From: Streptomyces sp. man185
GTDB taxonomy: Bacteria > Actinomycetota > Actinomycetes > Streptomycetales > Streptomycetaceae
Direction of reading: 5' to 3'
Assembly: GCA_002551355.1 (NCBI GenBank)
Contig: NTHE01000064.1
Span: 1-46,944, forward strand
Length of the DNA stretch: 46,944 nt
This document shows, piece after piece, positions 8,253-16,660 of this stretch. The translations under genes and the position numbers were made by a program. The notes under the pieces were generated by a model. That model saw nothing but the letters and a program-made list of their open reading frames with translations. It did not search any database and was not told the origin of the DNA. The first letter of the stretch is position 1. Each line of letters opens with the position of its first letter.

Positions 8253-8813
8253 ATGCGCATCACTGTGTACGCGGGATCGGCACTGGGCAATCGCGCCGTC
8301 TACCGCGAGGCCGCGGAGCGGTTCGCCCGGGATCTGGCGACCGCCGGACACGAGATCGTCTACGGCGGCGGGGCCGTCGGTCTGATGGGCGTGGTGGCCG
8401 ACGCCGCCCTGGCCGCGGGCGGGCGGGTGACCGGAGTCATTCCCAGATCCCTGGTGGACGCCGAGGTGGCCCATCTCGGACTGACCGATCTGCGTGTCGT
8501 CGACAGCATGCATGAACGCAAGCAGCTCATGGCCGACTTGGGCGACTGCTTCGTGGCGCTGCCGGGCGGAGTGGGCACGATCGAGGAAATCCTCGAGGTG
8601 TGGGCCTGGCTGGTGCTCGGTCACCATGACAAACCCGTCGTGCTGTTGAACACCGACGGCTATTGGGACCGCCTGGTGCGCATGACGAACCGCATGTCGG
8701 TCAGCGGATTTCTCCGCCCCGAGGAAGCCGGAACGCTCGCTTCCGTCGCCGATTCCGCGGAGTTGTTCGAAGTGATCCAGCAGTGGAAGGCCCCGCCGCC
8801 CCGGTGGGGATGA
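8253..8813 (+). CDS. LOG-family nucleoside 5'-monophosphate phosphoribohydrolase
   Basis: A 186-residue Rossmann-type protein of the LOG (formerly 'lysine decarboxylase') family, TIGR00730 type. Diagnostic motifs are YGGGAVGLMG near residues 36-45, MHERK at 86-90 and PGGVGTIEE at 104-112, which form the nucleotide site and the catalytic Arg/Glu pair. LOG enzymes hydrolyse the N-glycosidic bond of nucleotides to free base and ribose 5-phosphate. Plant and actinobacterial members act on cytokinin nucleotides, while the related PpnN also cleaves pyrimidine nucleotides. It lies directly downstream of thyX, so a methylated pyrimidine nucleotide is a plausible substrate (inference). The start ATG follows AAGGA. 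Confidence 0.9.
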   Translation: MRITVYAGSALGNRAVYREAAERFARDLATAGHEIVYGGGAVGLMGVVADAALAAGGRVTGVIPRSLVDAEVAHLGLTDLRVVDSMHERKQLMADLGDCFVALPGGVGTIEEILEVWAWLVLGHHDKPVVLLNTDGYWDRLVRMTNRMSVSGFLRPEEAGTLASVADSAELFEVIQQWKAPPPRWG

Positions 8814-8830
8814 TCTGAGAGGTGGCAGCG

Positions 8831-9883
8831 ATGTCAGTCATGGAAGAAGAGATACGCGATACAGCCGCACTCGTCACCGTCGTGGACGGGTACGTCCCGG
8901 TCCTCGACCTGAGTGGCTCCCGGTCGGGATCCGCCGGCTCCCGGGAACATCTGGCCGCGGCCATCGACAAGGTGTGCCGCACCAGCGGGTTCCTGGTCAT
9001 CGTCGGGCACGGGGTTCCGGAGAGCACCATCTCCGACATGTACCGGGCCACGCGGGAGTTCTTCTCGCTGCCGGCCCGCGAGAAGGCGGATTTGCTCGCC
9101 GATCCGCGGGATCCGCTGATGCGGGGATTCGGCCGGAAGGGCAGCCTCGCCGCTTCGAACGAGGACGCGGCGGTCGAGCGGGAACGGGCCCTGCCCGACA
9201 TCTCCGAGACCTACACGGTCAATCGGCTCGGCGAGAGCGACGGGGCACGGTCCCTGCCCGAGCACGCCGACCCCGCGCTGCGGTCCCCGAACCGCTGGCC
9301 GGCGCTGCCGGGGTTCGCCGATGCCTATCTGGCCTACTACGCGGCGATGGAGGACCTCGCCGGGCACATCATGCGGCTCTTCGCCCTGGGCCTCGGCCTG
9401 CCGGAGGACTGGTTCGACGACAAGATCGACCAGCACATGACCAACATGACGGCCAACTACTATCCGGCGCAGGAGACACCGCCTGAGCCGGGCCAGTTGC
9501 GCAAGGGCGTGCACAGCGACTGGGGCAGCCTGACCATCCTGTACCAGGACAACGGCACCGGAGGGCTGCAGGTGCGGTCGAAGGCCGGGGACTGGCTCGA
9601 TGTCCCGGTGATCGACGGCTCGTTCGTGGTGAACATCGGTGATCTGATGGCCAATTGGACGAACAACCAGTGGGTGAGCACGGTCCATCGGGTCGTCAAC
9701 CCGCCCGCGGAGCTCGCCGGGACCGAACGGTATTCGATTCCGTTCTTCCACCAGCCGAATTTCGACGCGGTCATCGAGTGCATCCCGACCTGCACCGGAC
9801 CGGGGAACCCGCCCAGGCACCTGCCGGTGACCTCGGGCGCGTACATCACCGGGAAGTTCCGCAGGGCCTACGGGGCCCCGTAG
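8831..9883 (+). CDS. Fe(II)/2-oxoglutarate oxygenase, isopenicillin-N-synthase-like
   Basis: A 350-residue double-stranded beta-helix oxygenase with the N-terminal DIOX_N part (about 15-140) and a 2OG-Fe(II) domain. The iron triad is His228, Asp230 (KGVHSDWGS) and His286 (STVHRVV); Arg300-Tyr-Ser302 is the usual 2-oxoglutarate clamp, so it is a 2OG enzyme rather than a true IPNS. ATG at 8831 is preferred to GTG at 8822 because GAGAGG sits ahead of it. The family includes thymine 7-hydroxylase, flavonoid-type hydroxylases, ethylene-forming enzyme and many natural-product oxygenases. With thyX and LOG upstream and a uracil-type permease downstream, oxidation of a C5-methylpyrimidine is an attractive but unproven guess. 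Confidence 0.88.
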   Translation: MSVMEEEIRDTAALVTVVDGYVPVLDLSGSRSGSAGSREHLAAAIDKVCRTSGFLVIVGHGVPESTISDMYRATREFFSLPAREKADLLADPRDPLMRGFGRKGSLAASNEDAAVERERALPDISETYTVNRLGESDGARSLPEHADPALRSPNRWPALPGFADAYLAYYAAMEDLAGHIMRLFALGLGLPEDWFDDKIDQHMTNMTANYYPAQETPPEPGQLRKGVHSDWGSLTILYQDNGTGGLQVRSKAGDWLDVPVIDGSFVVNIGDLMANWTNNQWVSTVHRVVNPPAELAGTERYSIPFFHQPNFDAVIECIPTCTGPGNPPRHLPVTSGAYITGKFRRAYGAP

Positions 9884-9964
9884 GCTCCGCGCCCGCCGGG
9901 AACGGCGGCTGCCACGCCGTGCCGGGCCCGGCCCATTCCTCCTGTCATCAGAAAGGCCTTCGCC

Positions 9965-11266
9965 ATGCCCTCGGCCGCCGCCCCGCCCGCTGCGAGCAGA
10001 CTGTCCCGTTTCGGGTTCCCCGAGATCCGTGGTTCCGGAAACTTCCTGTTGGCGAGCTTGATCCAGGGAACCGGGAACGGACTGCTGCTCGCCTTCCAAC
10101 TGGTCTACTTCACCGCCACGACCGCCATGTCCGCGGTGGCGGTCGGCACCGCCCTCACGCTGTCCCGACTGCTCACGCTCCCCGCACCGGCTGTGGTGGG
10201 GCCCCTGATGGACCGGTACGGCGCACGACGCGTCGTCATCGTGGGCAACGCCCTGTGCGCCGTGGCCTTCTTCTCCTTCCTCTTCGTGGAGAACTCCTGG
10301 CAGGTGGTCGCGACCGGGGTCGCGGTGCAGTTCGGCACCGCGATGTTCTGGACCGCCAACAGCGCTCTGGTCTCCATGGCCTCTCAGCAGGGGGACCGCA
10401 CCCGGTGGTTCGGCCTCATCCGGGTCATCCGCAACGTCGGGCTGGGCGTGGGCGGCGGGGTGGCGGCGTTGGCCACCAGCGCCTCGGGAACCACGGGGCT
10501 GCGCGTCCTGGTGATCGGCTGCGCACTCTCCTACGCCGTGGCCGGCGTGCTCATCGCCACCTGGCATCCGCGGGCGGAGGAGGAGCGGGGCACGGCCGGT
10601 GCCCGATCCTCGGAGCAGACGCCCAGGGCCAGCTACCGCCTGGTCCTGCGGGACCACGTCTATCTGCGCCTGGTCGCGGTGAACGTGGTCTTCGTCCTGG
10701 CCGCGATGGTTCTCAGCTTCCTGCTGGCCATCTACGTCGTGGACGCGCTCTCTGCCCCCACCTGGCTCGTCGGCGTCCTGCTCATCGTCAACAGCGGGCT
10801 GGTGATCGGCGGGCAGTCGGTGGCCACCCGGCTGATCGAACGCCACCCGCTGACGAAGGTGATCGCTGTCGCCTCCGCGCTGGACGCACTGGCCTTTGGT
10901 ATCTACGCCCTCCTGGACGGCATGCCTCAAGGGGCCGTCATCGCGGGCCTGTTCCTGGGAATGGTCATCTTCACCGCCGGGGAGATCCTGGCCTCGCCCG
11001 GCCTGGGAGAACTCAGCGTCGCGCTGGCTCCCCCGCACGCGCTCGGGCGCTATCTGGCGGTGTTCCAGCTCTCCTGGACGCTCGGTATGGCACTGGCCCC
11101 GTGGCTGTTCACCACGCTGCTGAGCGCGGGCCCCAGGACGCCCTGGCTCGTGCTGTGCGCGCTCAGCGTGATCGCCGTCCCGGCCGTGTGGGGCCTGCCG
11201 GAGCGACTCGCCCCACAGGAGGAGCCGACCGGACAGGACGCCGTCCCGTCCGGCGCGGCCGGCTAG
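9965..11266 (+). CDS. MFS transporter (likely product exporter)
   Basis: A 433-residue major facilitator with about 12 membrane helices and a cytoplasmic loop of about 35 residues after helix 6 (EEERGTAGARSSEQTP). The N-terminal half has the loop motif LMDRYGARRVVIVGN, a variant of MFS motif A. It resembles the drug-efflux/macrolide-type MFS proteins found in natural-product loci. It lies between the oxygenase and three ligase genes on the same strand with short gaps (81 and 68 bases), so it is probably co-transcribed and exports the product. Confidence 0.88.
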   Translation: MPSAAAPPAASRLSRFGFPEIRGSGNFLLASLIQGTGNGLLLAFQLVYFTATTAMSAVAVGTALTLSRLLTLPAPAVVGPLMDRYGARRVVIVGNALCAVAFFSFLFVENSWQVVATGVAVQFGTAMFWTANSALVSMASQQGDRTRWFGLIRVIRNVGLGVGGGVAALATSASGTTGLRVLVIGCALSYAVAGVLIATWHPRAEEERGTAGARSSEQTPRASYRLVLRDHVYLRLVAVNVVFVLAAMVLSFLLAIYVVDALSAPTWLVGVLLIVNSGLVIGGQSVATRLIERHPLTKVIAVASALDALAFGIYALLDGMPQGAVIAGLFLGMVIFTAGEILASPGLGELSVALAPPHALGRYLAVFQLSWTLGMALAPWLFTTLLSAGPRTPWLVLCALSVIAVPAVWGLPERLAPQEEPTGQDAVPSGAAG

Positions 11267-11334
11267 CGCCTCGGCACCGCACCGCACCGCACCGACCACC
11301 CATCCAACCGAGCCCGAAACTGGGGTAACTCATC

Positions 11335-12570
11335 GTGACCAGAGGTGTCCTGCTCTTCGGAGCGGAGAGCAGTGCCGCGGAGGACGTCGTCGACGCCGCG
11401 CGTGACCTGGGGCTGTCCGTGCACCTTGCCACCCACGCGGAGGTGTACGACGGCTACGCCGACGTCCTGAAGCGGAAGTTCACCGGCACGGTCTTCACCG
11501 ACTTCCGCTCCCCGCAGAAAGCCCTCGAAGACCTGGAGCTCTACTGCACCACCCAGGGCATCTCCGGGGTGGTCGTCGGCTGGGAGTTCCTGTCGCCGCT
11601 CGCCACCAGGCTGGCCGCACGGCTGGAGCTGCCCGGCCACGACGTGGACCGCGCCGACGCGGTACGCAACAAACGGACCATGGCGGAGCTGTTCGGCAAG
11701 TACGCCGTCCCCAGCCCGCTGTGCGCCGCCGCCACCTCGGTCGAAGCCGCGGCCGCGAGCATCCGCGCCGGCGCGCTCACGTTCCCGCTGGTGGTCAAAC
11801 CGGCGGAGAACGCGGGCTCGGTGGGCGTCGCGGTCATCGACTCCCTCGACGAACTGCCGGAGGCATTCGAGCGGGCCCGGCAGTGGACTCACGAATTCCC
11901 CTACGGCATCCCGCTCGACACGACGGTGCTGGTCCAGGAGTACCTCGAAGGGCCGGAGTTCAGCATCGAGACCGTGGCGTTCGAAGGCTCCTTCGATCAC
12001 CTCGCGATCACGCAGAAGTTCACGACCGGCGGTGGGATCTGCGAGGAGACGGGGCACACGGTGCCGGCCCAGCTCGACGCCGCGACCCGGATCTCGGTCC
12101 TCGAAGTCGTCGAGCAGGGGCTGACAGCTCTCGGCGTACGCAACGGGGTCGCGCACACCGAGCTCAAGGTGACCCCGGACGGACCGCGGATCATCGAGGT
12201 CGGGGCCCGTCCGCCGGGCGGACACATCATGAAGGTCGTCGAGCACGCGACCGGGATCAGTGAGGCCCGCGGCTATGTCCAGGCCGCCATCGGCCATCGG
12301 CCGGACACCCGCCCCCTGCGGGCCGGCGCCGCCGCGATCCGCTTCCTCAGCACCTCGAAGCGGGGAGTGTTCAGCGGCCTCAGCGGCGCCCACCCCGGTA
12401 AGGGAGTGGTCGCCGTGCAGTCCTACCCGGCGCCCGGCGACCGGATCGGCAACGACTACGAGAGGTTCACCCGCATCGGCCACGTGATCGTCAAGGCCGG
12501 CACGCCCGCCCTGGCCAACCAGCTCGCCGACGACGTGGTCGCCGGAATCTCGATCGATCTGGAGAACTGA
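11335..12570 (+). CDS. ATP-grasp ligase 1 (L-amino acid ligase type)
   Basis: A 411-residue ATP-grasp enzyme. An N-terminal pre-ATP-grasp Rossmann domain (about 1-100) precedes the ATP-binding fold with VVKPAENAGSVGV near residues 158-170 and the Mg-binding stretch HTELKVTPDGPRIIEVGARPPGG near 275-300. The C-terminal part (about 315-411) matches the extra domain of BacD/LAL-type amino acid ligases. These enzymes activate a carboxylate as acyl phosphate and join it to an amine. The start is GTG. Its stop lies three bases before the next ATG, so it is tightly coupled to ligase 2. Confidence 0.9.
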   Translation: MTRGVLLFGAESSAAEDVVDAARDLGLSVHLATHAEVYDGYADVLKRKFTGTVFTDFRSPQKALEDLELYCTTQGISGVVVGWEFLSPLATRLAARLELPGHDVDRADAVRNKRTMAELFGKYAVPSPLCAAATSVEAAAASIRAGALTFPLVVKPAENAGSVGVAVIDSLDELPEAFERARQWTHEFPYGIPLDTTVLVQEYLEGPEFSIETVAFEGSFDHLAITQKFTTGGGICEETGHTVPAQLDAATRISVLEVVEQGLTALGVRNGVAHTELKVTPDGPRIIEVGARPPGGHIMKVVEHATGISEARGYVQAAIGHRPDTRPLRAGAAAIRFLSTSKRGVFSGLSGAHPGKGVVAVQSYPAPGDRIGNDYERFTRIGHVIVKAGTPALANQLADDVVAGISIDLEN

Positions 12571-12573
12571 GAC

Positions 12574-13860
12574 ATGACACGCATCGCCTTCCTGCGTTCC
12601 ATCGAGATCCAGCAGGCAGCCCCCTACCTGAGCGAACTCCGGACCCGGCTCGCACGTGACGCGATTCAGGTGAAGGTCTTCCACACCGACGGGCACTGCG
12701 GTCCCGGGGACTTCCCCGGCGAATCGGAGAAGGTGGATCCCGCCCTGTCCCCGGGGGCGTTGGTCGACGCGCTCCTGAAGTGGCGTCCAGACGCGGTGAT
12801 CTCCCTGTCCATCCCGGACGAGAACGCCCTGCGGGACGCCGTCGTCAAGCGGGAACTCGCCCAGCACGGGATACCGATGGTCATGCACGACCTGGAGACC
12901 GTGCATCTGCTGTCCAACAAATGGGAGACCCAACAACTCCTCGCCGCGCACGGACTGACCACCCCGCCCGCGATCCTCGTCGACGGAGATCTCCTGAACG
13001 ACCGCAATCTGGCGGTCCCCGCCTACCGTGACGTCGTCCTGCACCGGGCGCGGGCCCTGGGTTTCCCGCTGATCACCAAGCCCCTGTGGGACTGCCTGGG
13101 CAACGGCATGCAGGTGGTGCGGGACGCGCGGGACCTCCGCGCCTACCTCGACCGCCCCTACGACGGCAACCTCATGCTGGAACGCTTCGTCACCGGGGAG
13201 CTGTGCTCCGTGGAGATCGTCGGAGCCCCGGGGCGCTACGTGGTCCAGCCCATGCTCTGGATGGGGTCCGCGGGCGACGGGCCTGCCGCCACCTTCGGCC
13301 GGCTGCGCTATGTGGCGCCGCGCGAGGACGCGGACCGGGCGTTCCGTCCGGTCGCCGCCTCGTTGGTCCGCCTGTGCGAAACGCTCGCCATCACCGGGGC
13401 GATCGACCTCGACATGATCTACGTCGACGGTGAGTACCACATCCTGGAGATCAACCCGCGGGTGTCCGGAGCGACCACCCTGTCGATCGCCGGATCCGGG
13501 CTCAACACCTACGACTGCCTGATCTCGATGGCGCTGGGCGACTGGCCGGCCTCCCTCCCGGAGAGCCCGGGAGCCGCCCGCAGGATGGCGCTGCAGTTCC
13601 CCGTACGGGCGCTCACCGAGGAGCTCCACCACGACCTCGCGAAGCATCTCTGCCTGGTCCGCGCCATCAGCTATCACATCGGCGACGCCGTCCTGCCGAA
13701 CGTCGTGATCACCAGTGAGCTCGGCGACGCCCACCGGCTGCCGGCCACGTTGAAGGCGCTGGACGCCGAGCACGGCTTCCTCGAACCCGCCGTGCTCGAC
13801 CAGATCGTCTCCGTGGTGCACCGGGAGCGTCCGCGCGCCGCGACGCTCGCGGCCGTCTGA
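12574..13860 (+). CDS. ATP-grasp ligase 2 (carbamoyl-phosphate-synthase-like)
   Basis: A 428-residue ATP-grasp protein, divergent from its two neighbours. Recognisable parts are an N-terminal domain to about residue 100, FPLITKPLWDCLGNGMQVV (ATP-binding lysine), LMLERFVTGELCSVEI, and the metal-binding region IDLDMIYVDGEYHILEINPRVSG. The ENPRVSG-like ending is typical of CarB/PurT-like ligases. It probably forms another amide or carbamoyl-type bond in the same product. GGAG ahead of ATG 12574 lies within the end of ligase 1. A 29-bp tandem duplication covers its last codons and stop. Confidence 0.87.
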   Translation: MTRIAFLRSIEIQQAAPYLSELRTRLARDAIQVKVFHTDGHCGPGDFPGESEKVDPALSPGALVDALLKWRPDAVISLSIPDENALRDAVVKRELAQHGIPMVMHDLETVHLLSNKWETQQLLAAHGLTTPPAILVDGDLLNDRNLAVPAYRDVVLHRARALGFPLITKPLWDCLGNGMQVVRDARDLRAYLDRPYDGNLMLERFVTGELCSVEIVGAPGRYVVQPMLWMGSAGDGPAATFGRLRYVAPREDADRAFRPVAASLVRLCETLAITGAIDLDMIYVDGEYHILEINPRVSGATTLSIAGSGLNTYDCLISMALGDWPASLPESPGAARRMALQFPVRALTEELHHDLAKHLCLVRAISYHIGDAVLPNVVITSELGDAHRLPATLKALDAEHGFLEPAVLDQIVSVVHRERPRAATLAAV

Positions 13861-13897
13861 CATCACCCGCGACGCACGCGGCCGTCTGACATCACCC
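13840..13897. repeat. 29-bp tandem duplication across a stop codon
   Basis: Units 13840-13868 and 13869-13897 are identical except for one T/A change (GCGACGCTCG versus GCGACGCACG at the start). The first copy includes the final codons and TGA of ATP-grasp ligase 2; the second repeats them out of use. It looks like a recent replication slip, harmless to the protein. Confidence 0.9.
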
Positions 13898-13939
13898 CGG
13901 CTGCCCGCCGGACCCATCCCGACCAACAGGAGTCTCAGC

Positions 13940-15163
13940 GTGCGCAACACCGTGCTCGTCATCGGATCCGGCTACCAGGAGTTCCGGCAGTACGTCCTGA
14001 AGGGGCTGGCACACCACTGCGATGTGCTGCTCCTCAACCGCGGTGAGGTCGACTGGCAGCTGCCGTTCGTCACCGACCACCGTGTCGCCGACCTCGACGA
14101 CCCCGAGGCGGTCCGTGAGACGGTCCGTGACCTCGTGGGCGAACGCACCGTGACGGGCGTGCTCACCTGGGAGGAGAAGCTCGTCGTCCTCGCCGCCACG
14201 ATCGGCGCCGAACTGGGCGTGCCCACCATGCCGGTCGAGGCCGCACGGGCCTGCCGGGACAAGGCCGTGCAGCGGACCGTCTTCGCCGCGCAGAACGTGC
14301 CGTCCGCCGGGTTCCGGCTGGTCTCCACCACCGAGGAGGCGCTCAGGGCCGGAGCGGAGCTCGGATATCCGGTGGTCGTCAAGCCCCGTGCCCAGGCGGC
14401 CAGCATCGGGGTTCAGGTGGTGCGTTCGGAGGCCGGTCTGCGGGCCGCGGTCACCCTGGCCCAGGACTCGGAATTCAGCTCGGTCGTCGACCGGCAGGTG
14501 CTGATCGAGGAGTTCCTGGTCGGCGAGGAGATCAGCGTCGACAGCTGGGTGCTCGACGGGGAGGTGCACCCGTACGTCACCGCTCTCAAGCGGACGGGCT
14601 ATCCCCCCTTCTTCGAAGAGGTCGGACATGTCGCCGGTCCGGTGCTGGACCCGGCGACGCAGCGCGCCGTACGGGACGTGGTGGAGCGGGCCAACCTGGC
14701 GCTCGGAGTGGACCGTTCCGTGACCCACACCGAACTGATGCTCACCGCCGACGGCCCCAAGGTCATCGAGGTGAACGGCCGGCTCGGCGGCGAACTGATC
14801 CCCTACCTGGCGGAGCTGTCCGCGCCGGGGCTGTCCGCCGGGGAGATCGCCGCCTCCGTGGCCTGCGGTTCCGCACCGCGATCCGTGCAGCCCACCGACC
14901 AACTGGTGGGCATCCAGTTCCTCTACCCTCCGCGGGACCTGGTGCTGGACGGCATCAGTGTGGCGCAGGAGCTCACCGGGTCCGCGTGGCTGCGCACCGT
15001 CCGGCAGGTGCGTGATCCGGGCGCCCACCTTCGGCTCCCGCCGCGGGAGTTCCTGGGCCGCGCCGGCTTCGGGATCGTCACGGGCGACGACGTGCCGACC
15101 GTGGACCGACGGCTGGCCCAGGTGGCGGCCCAGGTCACGGTCAGCGGCCGACCGCTGGCATGA
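13940..15163 (+). CDS. ATP-grasp ligase 3
   Basis: A 407-residue ATP-grasp enzyme that starts at GTG with AGGAG upstream. Domain order is the same as ligase 1: Rossmann-like head (VLVIGSGYQEFRQYVLKGL), ATP-binding VVVKPRAQAASIGVQVV, ATP-clamp IEEFLVGEEISVDSW, and metal ligands in HTELMLTADGPKVIEVNGRLGG. A C-terminal domain of about 100 residues follows. It is more like ligase 1 than ligase 2. Three ATP-grasp genes in series suggest three sequential ligations, or activation plus two ligations, without a ribosome or NRPS. Its TGA overlaps a following mini-ORF ATG (ATGA). Confidence 0.9.
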   Translation: MRNTVLVIGSGYQEFRQYVLKGLAHHCDVLLLNRGEVDWQLPFVTDHRVADLDDPEAVRETVRDLVGERTVTGVLTWEEKLVVLAATIGAELGVPTMPVEAARACRDKAVQRTVFAAQNVPSAGFRLVSTTEEALRAGAELGYPVVVKPRAQAASIGVQVVRSEAGLRAAVTLAQDSEFSSVVDRQVLIEEFLVGEEISVDSWVLDGEVHPYVTALKRTGYPPFFEEVGHVAGPVLDPATQRAVRDVVERANLALGVDRSVTHTELMLTADGPKVIEVNGRLGGELIPYLAELSAPGLSAGEIAASVACGSAPRSVQPTDQLVGIQFLYPPRDLVLDGISVAQELTGSAWLRTVRQVRDPGAHLRLPPREFLGRAGFGIVTGDDVPTVDRRLAQVAAQVTVSGRPLA

Positions 15164-15219
15164 GCACGCATCCGATCGAAACCGACATCTCGACAAGGAG
15201 CACAGGGGGCATCTGGTGA
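15160..15219 (+). CDS. Possible 19-codon coupling mini-ORF
   Basis: ATG at 15160 overlaps the TGA of ligase 3 (ATGA), and the mini-ORF's own TGA overlaps the GTG of the permease (GTGA). It would encode MSTHPIETDISTRSTGGIW. The double 4-base overlap fits exactly between the two genes and would allow ribosomes to run through from ligase 3 to the permease. AAGGAG and GGGGG inside it also serve as the permease ribosome site. No Shine-Dalgarno precedes its own ATG. It could be chance. Confidence 0.35.
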   Translation: MSTHPIETDISTRSTGGIW

Positions 15220-16634
15220 AGCTGGCTGAAAGGCTGGGGCTCGGCTGGAGTCTGCACGGCGACGGGAGCGCCCCGCGGCCGGGGGCGGCGGTCATGCCCG
15301 GCGAACGGCTTTCTTGGCCCCGCACCCTGGGCTTCGGGGCCCAGCACGTGGTGGCGATGTTCGGCGCGACCTTCGTCTTCCCGGTGGTCATGGGACTCGA
15401 CCCGAACCTGGCCATCCTGATGTCCGGTGTGGCCACGATCATCTTTCTGCTCGTCGTACAGGGCAGGATCCCCAGCTATCTCGGCACCAGCGCGTCGTTC
15501 GTGGGCGCCGTCGCGGCCATCAAGGCGTCAGGAGGCAGCACGGCCACCGTCACCGGGGCCATCCTGGTCGCCGGCCTGGTACTCGCCCTCGTCGGCGTCA
15601 CGGTCCACCTCGCCGGGCCGGCCGTGGTGAACCGGGTGTTTCCTCCGGTGGTCAGCGGTGCGGTGGTCCTGCTCATCGGCCTCAACCTGGCTCCGGTGGT
15701 GGCCGACATCTACTGGCCGCAGGACCAGTGGGTGGCGATGGCGACCATGACCACGGTCATCGCGGCCGGTGTGCTCCTGCGCGGCTTCTGGGGCAGGCTG
15801 GCCGTGTTCATCGGCCTCGTCCTGGGATTCGTCCTGTCCTGGGTCCTGGACACGCTCAGCGGTCCGATCACCGCGGCGGACCCGTCCGGGAAGGTCACCG
15901 AGCATCTCCGGGTGGACCTGACAGGCGTCGCGTCAGCCGAGTGGTTCGGTCTCCCCACCCTGCATTCCCCGACCTTCACCGCCTCCGCGATCCTGCTGGT
16001 CCTGCCCGGCGTGATAGCGCTCGTCGCGGAGAACACCGGTCACGTCAAAGCGGTCGGTGAGATGACCGGGGACGACCTCGACGGGAGCCTGGGCAAGGCG
16101 ATCTTCGCGGACGGCCTCGCCACCGCTGTCGCCTCGTCCGTGGGGGGTGCGCCGACGACGACCTACGCCGAGAACATCGGGGTGATGGCGGCCACGCGGG
16201 TGTATTCGACCGCCGCCTACTGGATGGCCGCGGCCACCGCCCTGCTGTTCGGTCTCTGCCCCAAGTTCGGCGCGCTCATCGCCGCGACCCCGGGTGGCGT
16301 GCTCGGCGGGATCACGGTCGTGCTCTACGGCATGATCGGACTGCTCGGGGTCAAGATCTGGATCAAGGCAGGCGTGGACTTCGCCGTCCCGGCGAACCTC
16401 GTCCCCATCTCAGCGGGCCTGATCGTCGGCATCGGCGGGGTGTCGATCCAGGTGACCGACGACTTCTCCGTCGGCGGCATCGCACTCGGCACGGTGGTCA
16501 CCGTGGTCGGATACCACGCGACGGCCCTGGCCCGACGCAAGCCTTCCGCCCGTCCGGTGGCCGACCCGTCCGCGCCTCCGCCGTACCCGGCAACGGGGCC
16601 GGCCCCCGCCGCCCGGGAAAAGGTCTCCGCATGA
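15216..16634 (+). CDS. Uracil-type NCS2 nucleobase permease
   Basis: A 472-residue NCS2 (UraA/PyrP) transporter with about 12-14 membrane segments. The two substrate-binding Glu motifs are present: VIALVAENTGHVKAVGEMTG and TTYAENIGVMAATRVYS, the second of which is the nucleobase signature of the uracil rather than the xanthine/urate branch. The start GTG has GGGGG and AAGGAG upstream, and the frame before it lacks membrane helices. The extended Pro/Ala tail (about 435-472) is probably disordered. It closes the rightward operon, and the regulator gene on the other strand ends 26 bases away. A pyrimidine-base carrier next to thyX and LOG supports a free pyrimidine in the pathway, either as product, intermediate or salvaged precursor. 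Confidence 0.92.
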   Translation: MKLAERLGLGWSLHGDGSAPRPGAAVMPGERLSWPRTLGFGAQHVVAMFGATFVFPVVMGLDPNLAILMSGVATIIFLLVVQGRIPSYLGTSASFVGAVAAIKASGGSTATVTGAILVAGLVLALVGVTVHLAGPAVVNRVFPPVVSGAVVLLIGLNLAPVVADIYWPQDQWVAMATMTTVIAAGVLLRGFWGRLAVFIGLVLGFVLSWVLDTLSGPITAADPSGKVTEHLRVDLTGVASAEWFGLPTLHSPTFTASAILLVLPGVIALVAENTGHVKAVGEMTGDDLDGSLGKAIFADGLATAVASSVGGAPTTTYAENIGVMAATRVYSTAAYWMAAATALLFGLCPKFGALIAATPGGVLGGITVVLYGMIGLLGVKIWIKAGVDFAVPANLVPISAGLIVGIGGVSIQVTDDFSVGGIALGTVVTVVGYHATALARRKPSARPVADPSAPPPYPATGPAPAAREKVSA

Positions 16635-16660
16635 CCCCCCACGGCCGACCGGTGCGGGCC

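Noticed and set aside
8834..11299. An 821-codon minus-strand frame across the oxygenase and MFS genes
   Set aside because: Low-complexity product without motifs, antisense to two genes with clear domains.
11263..13962. An 899-codon minus-strand frame
   Set aside because: Antisense shadow of two ATP-grasp genes; no recognisable domain.
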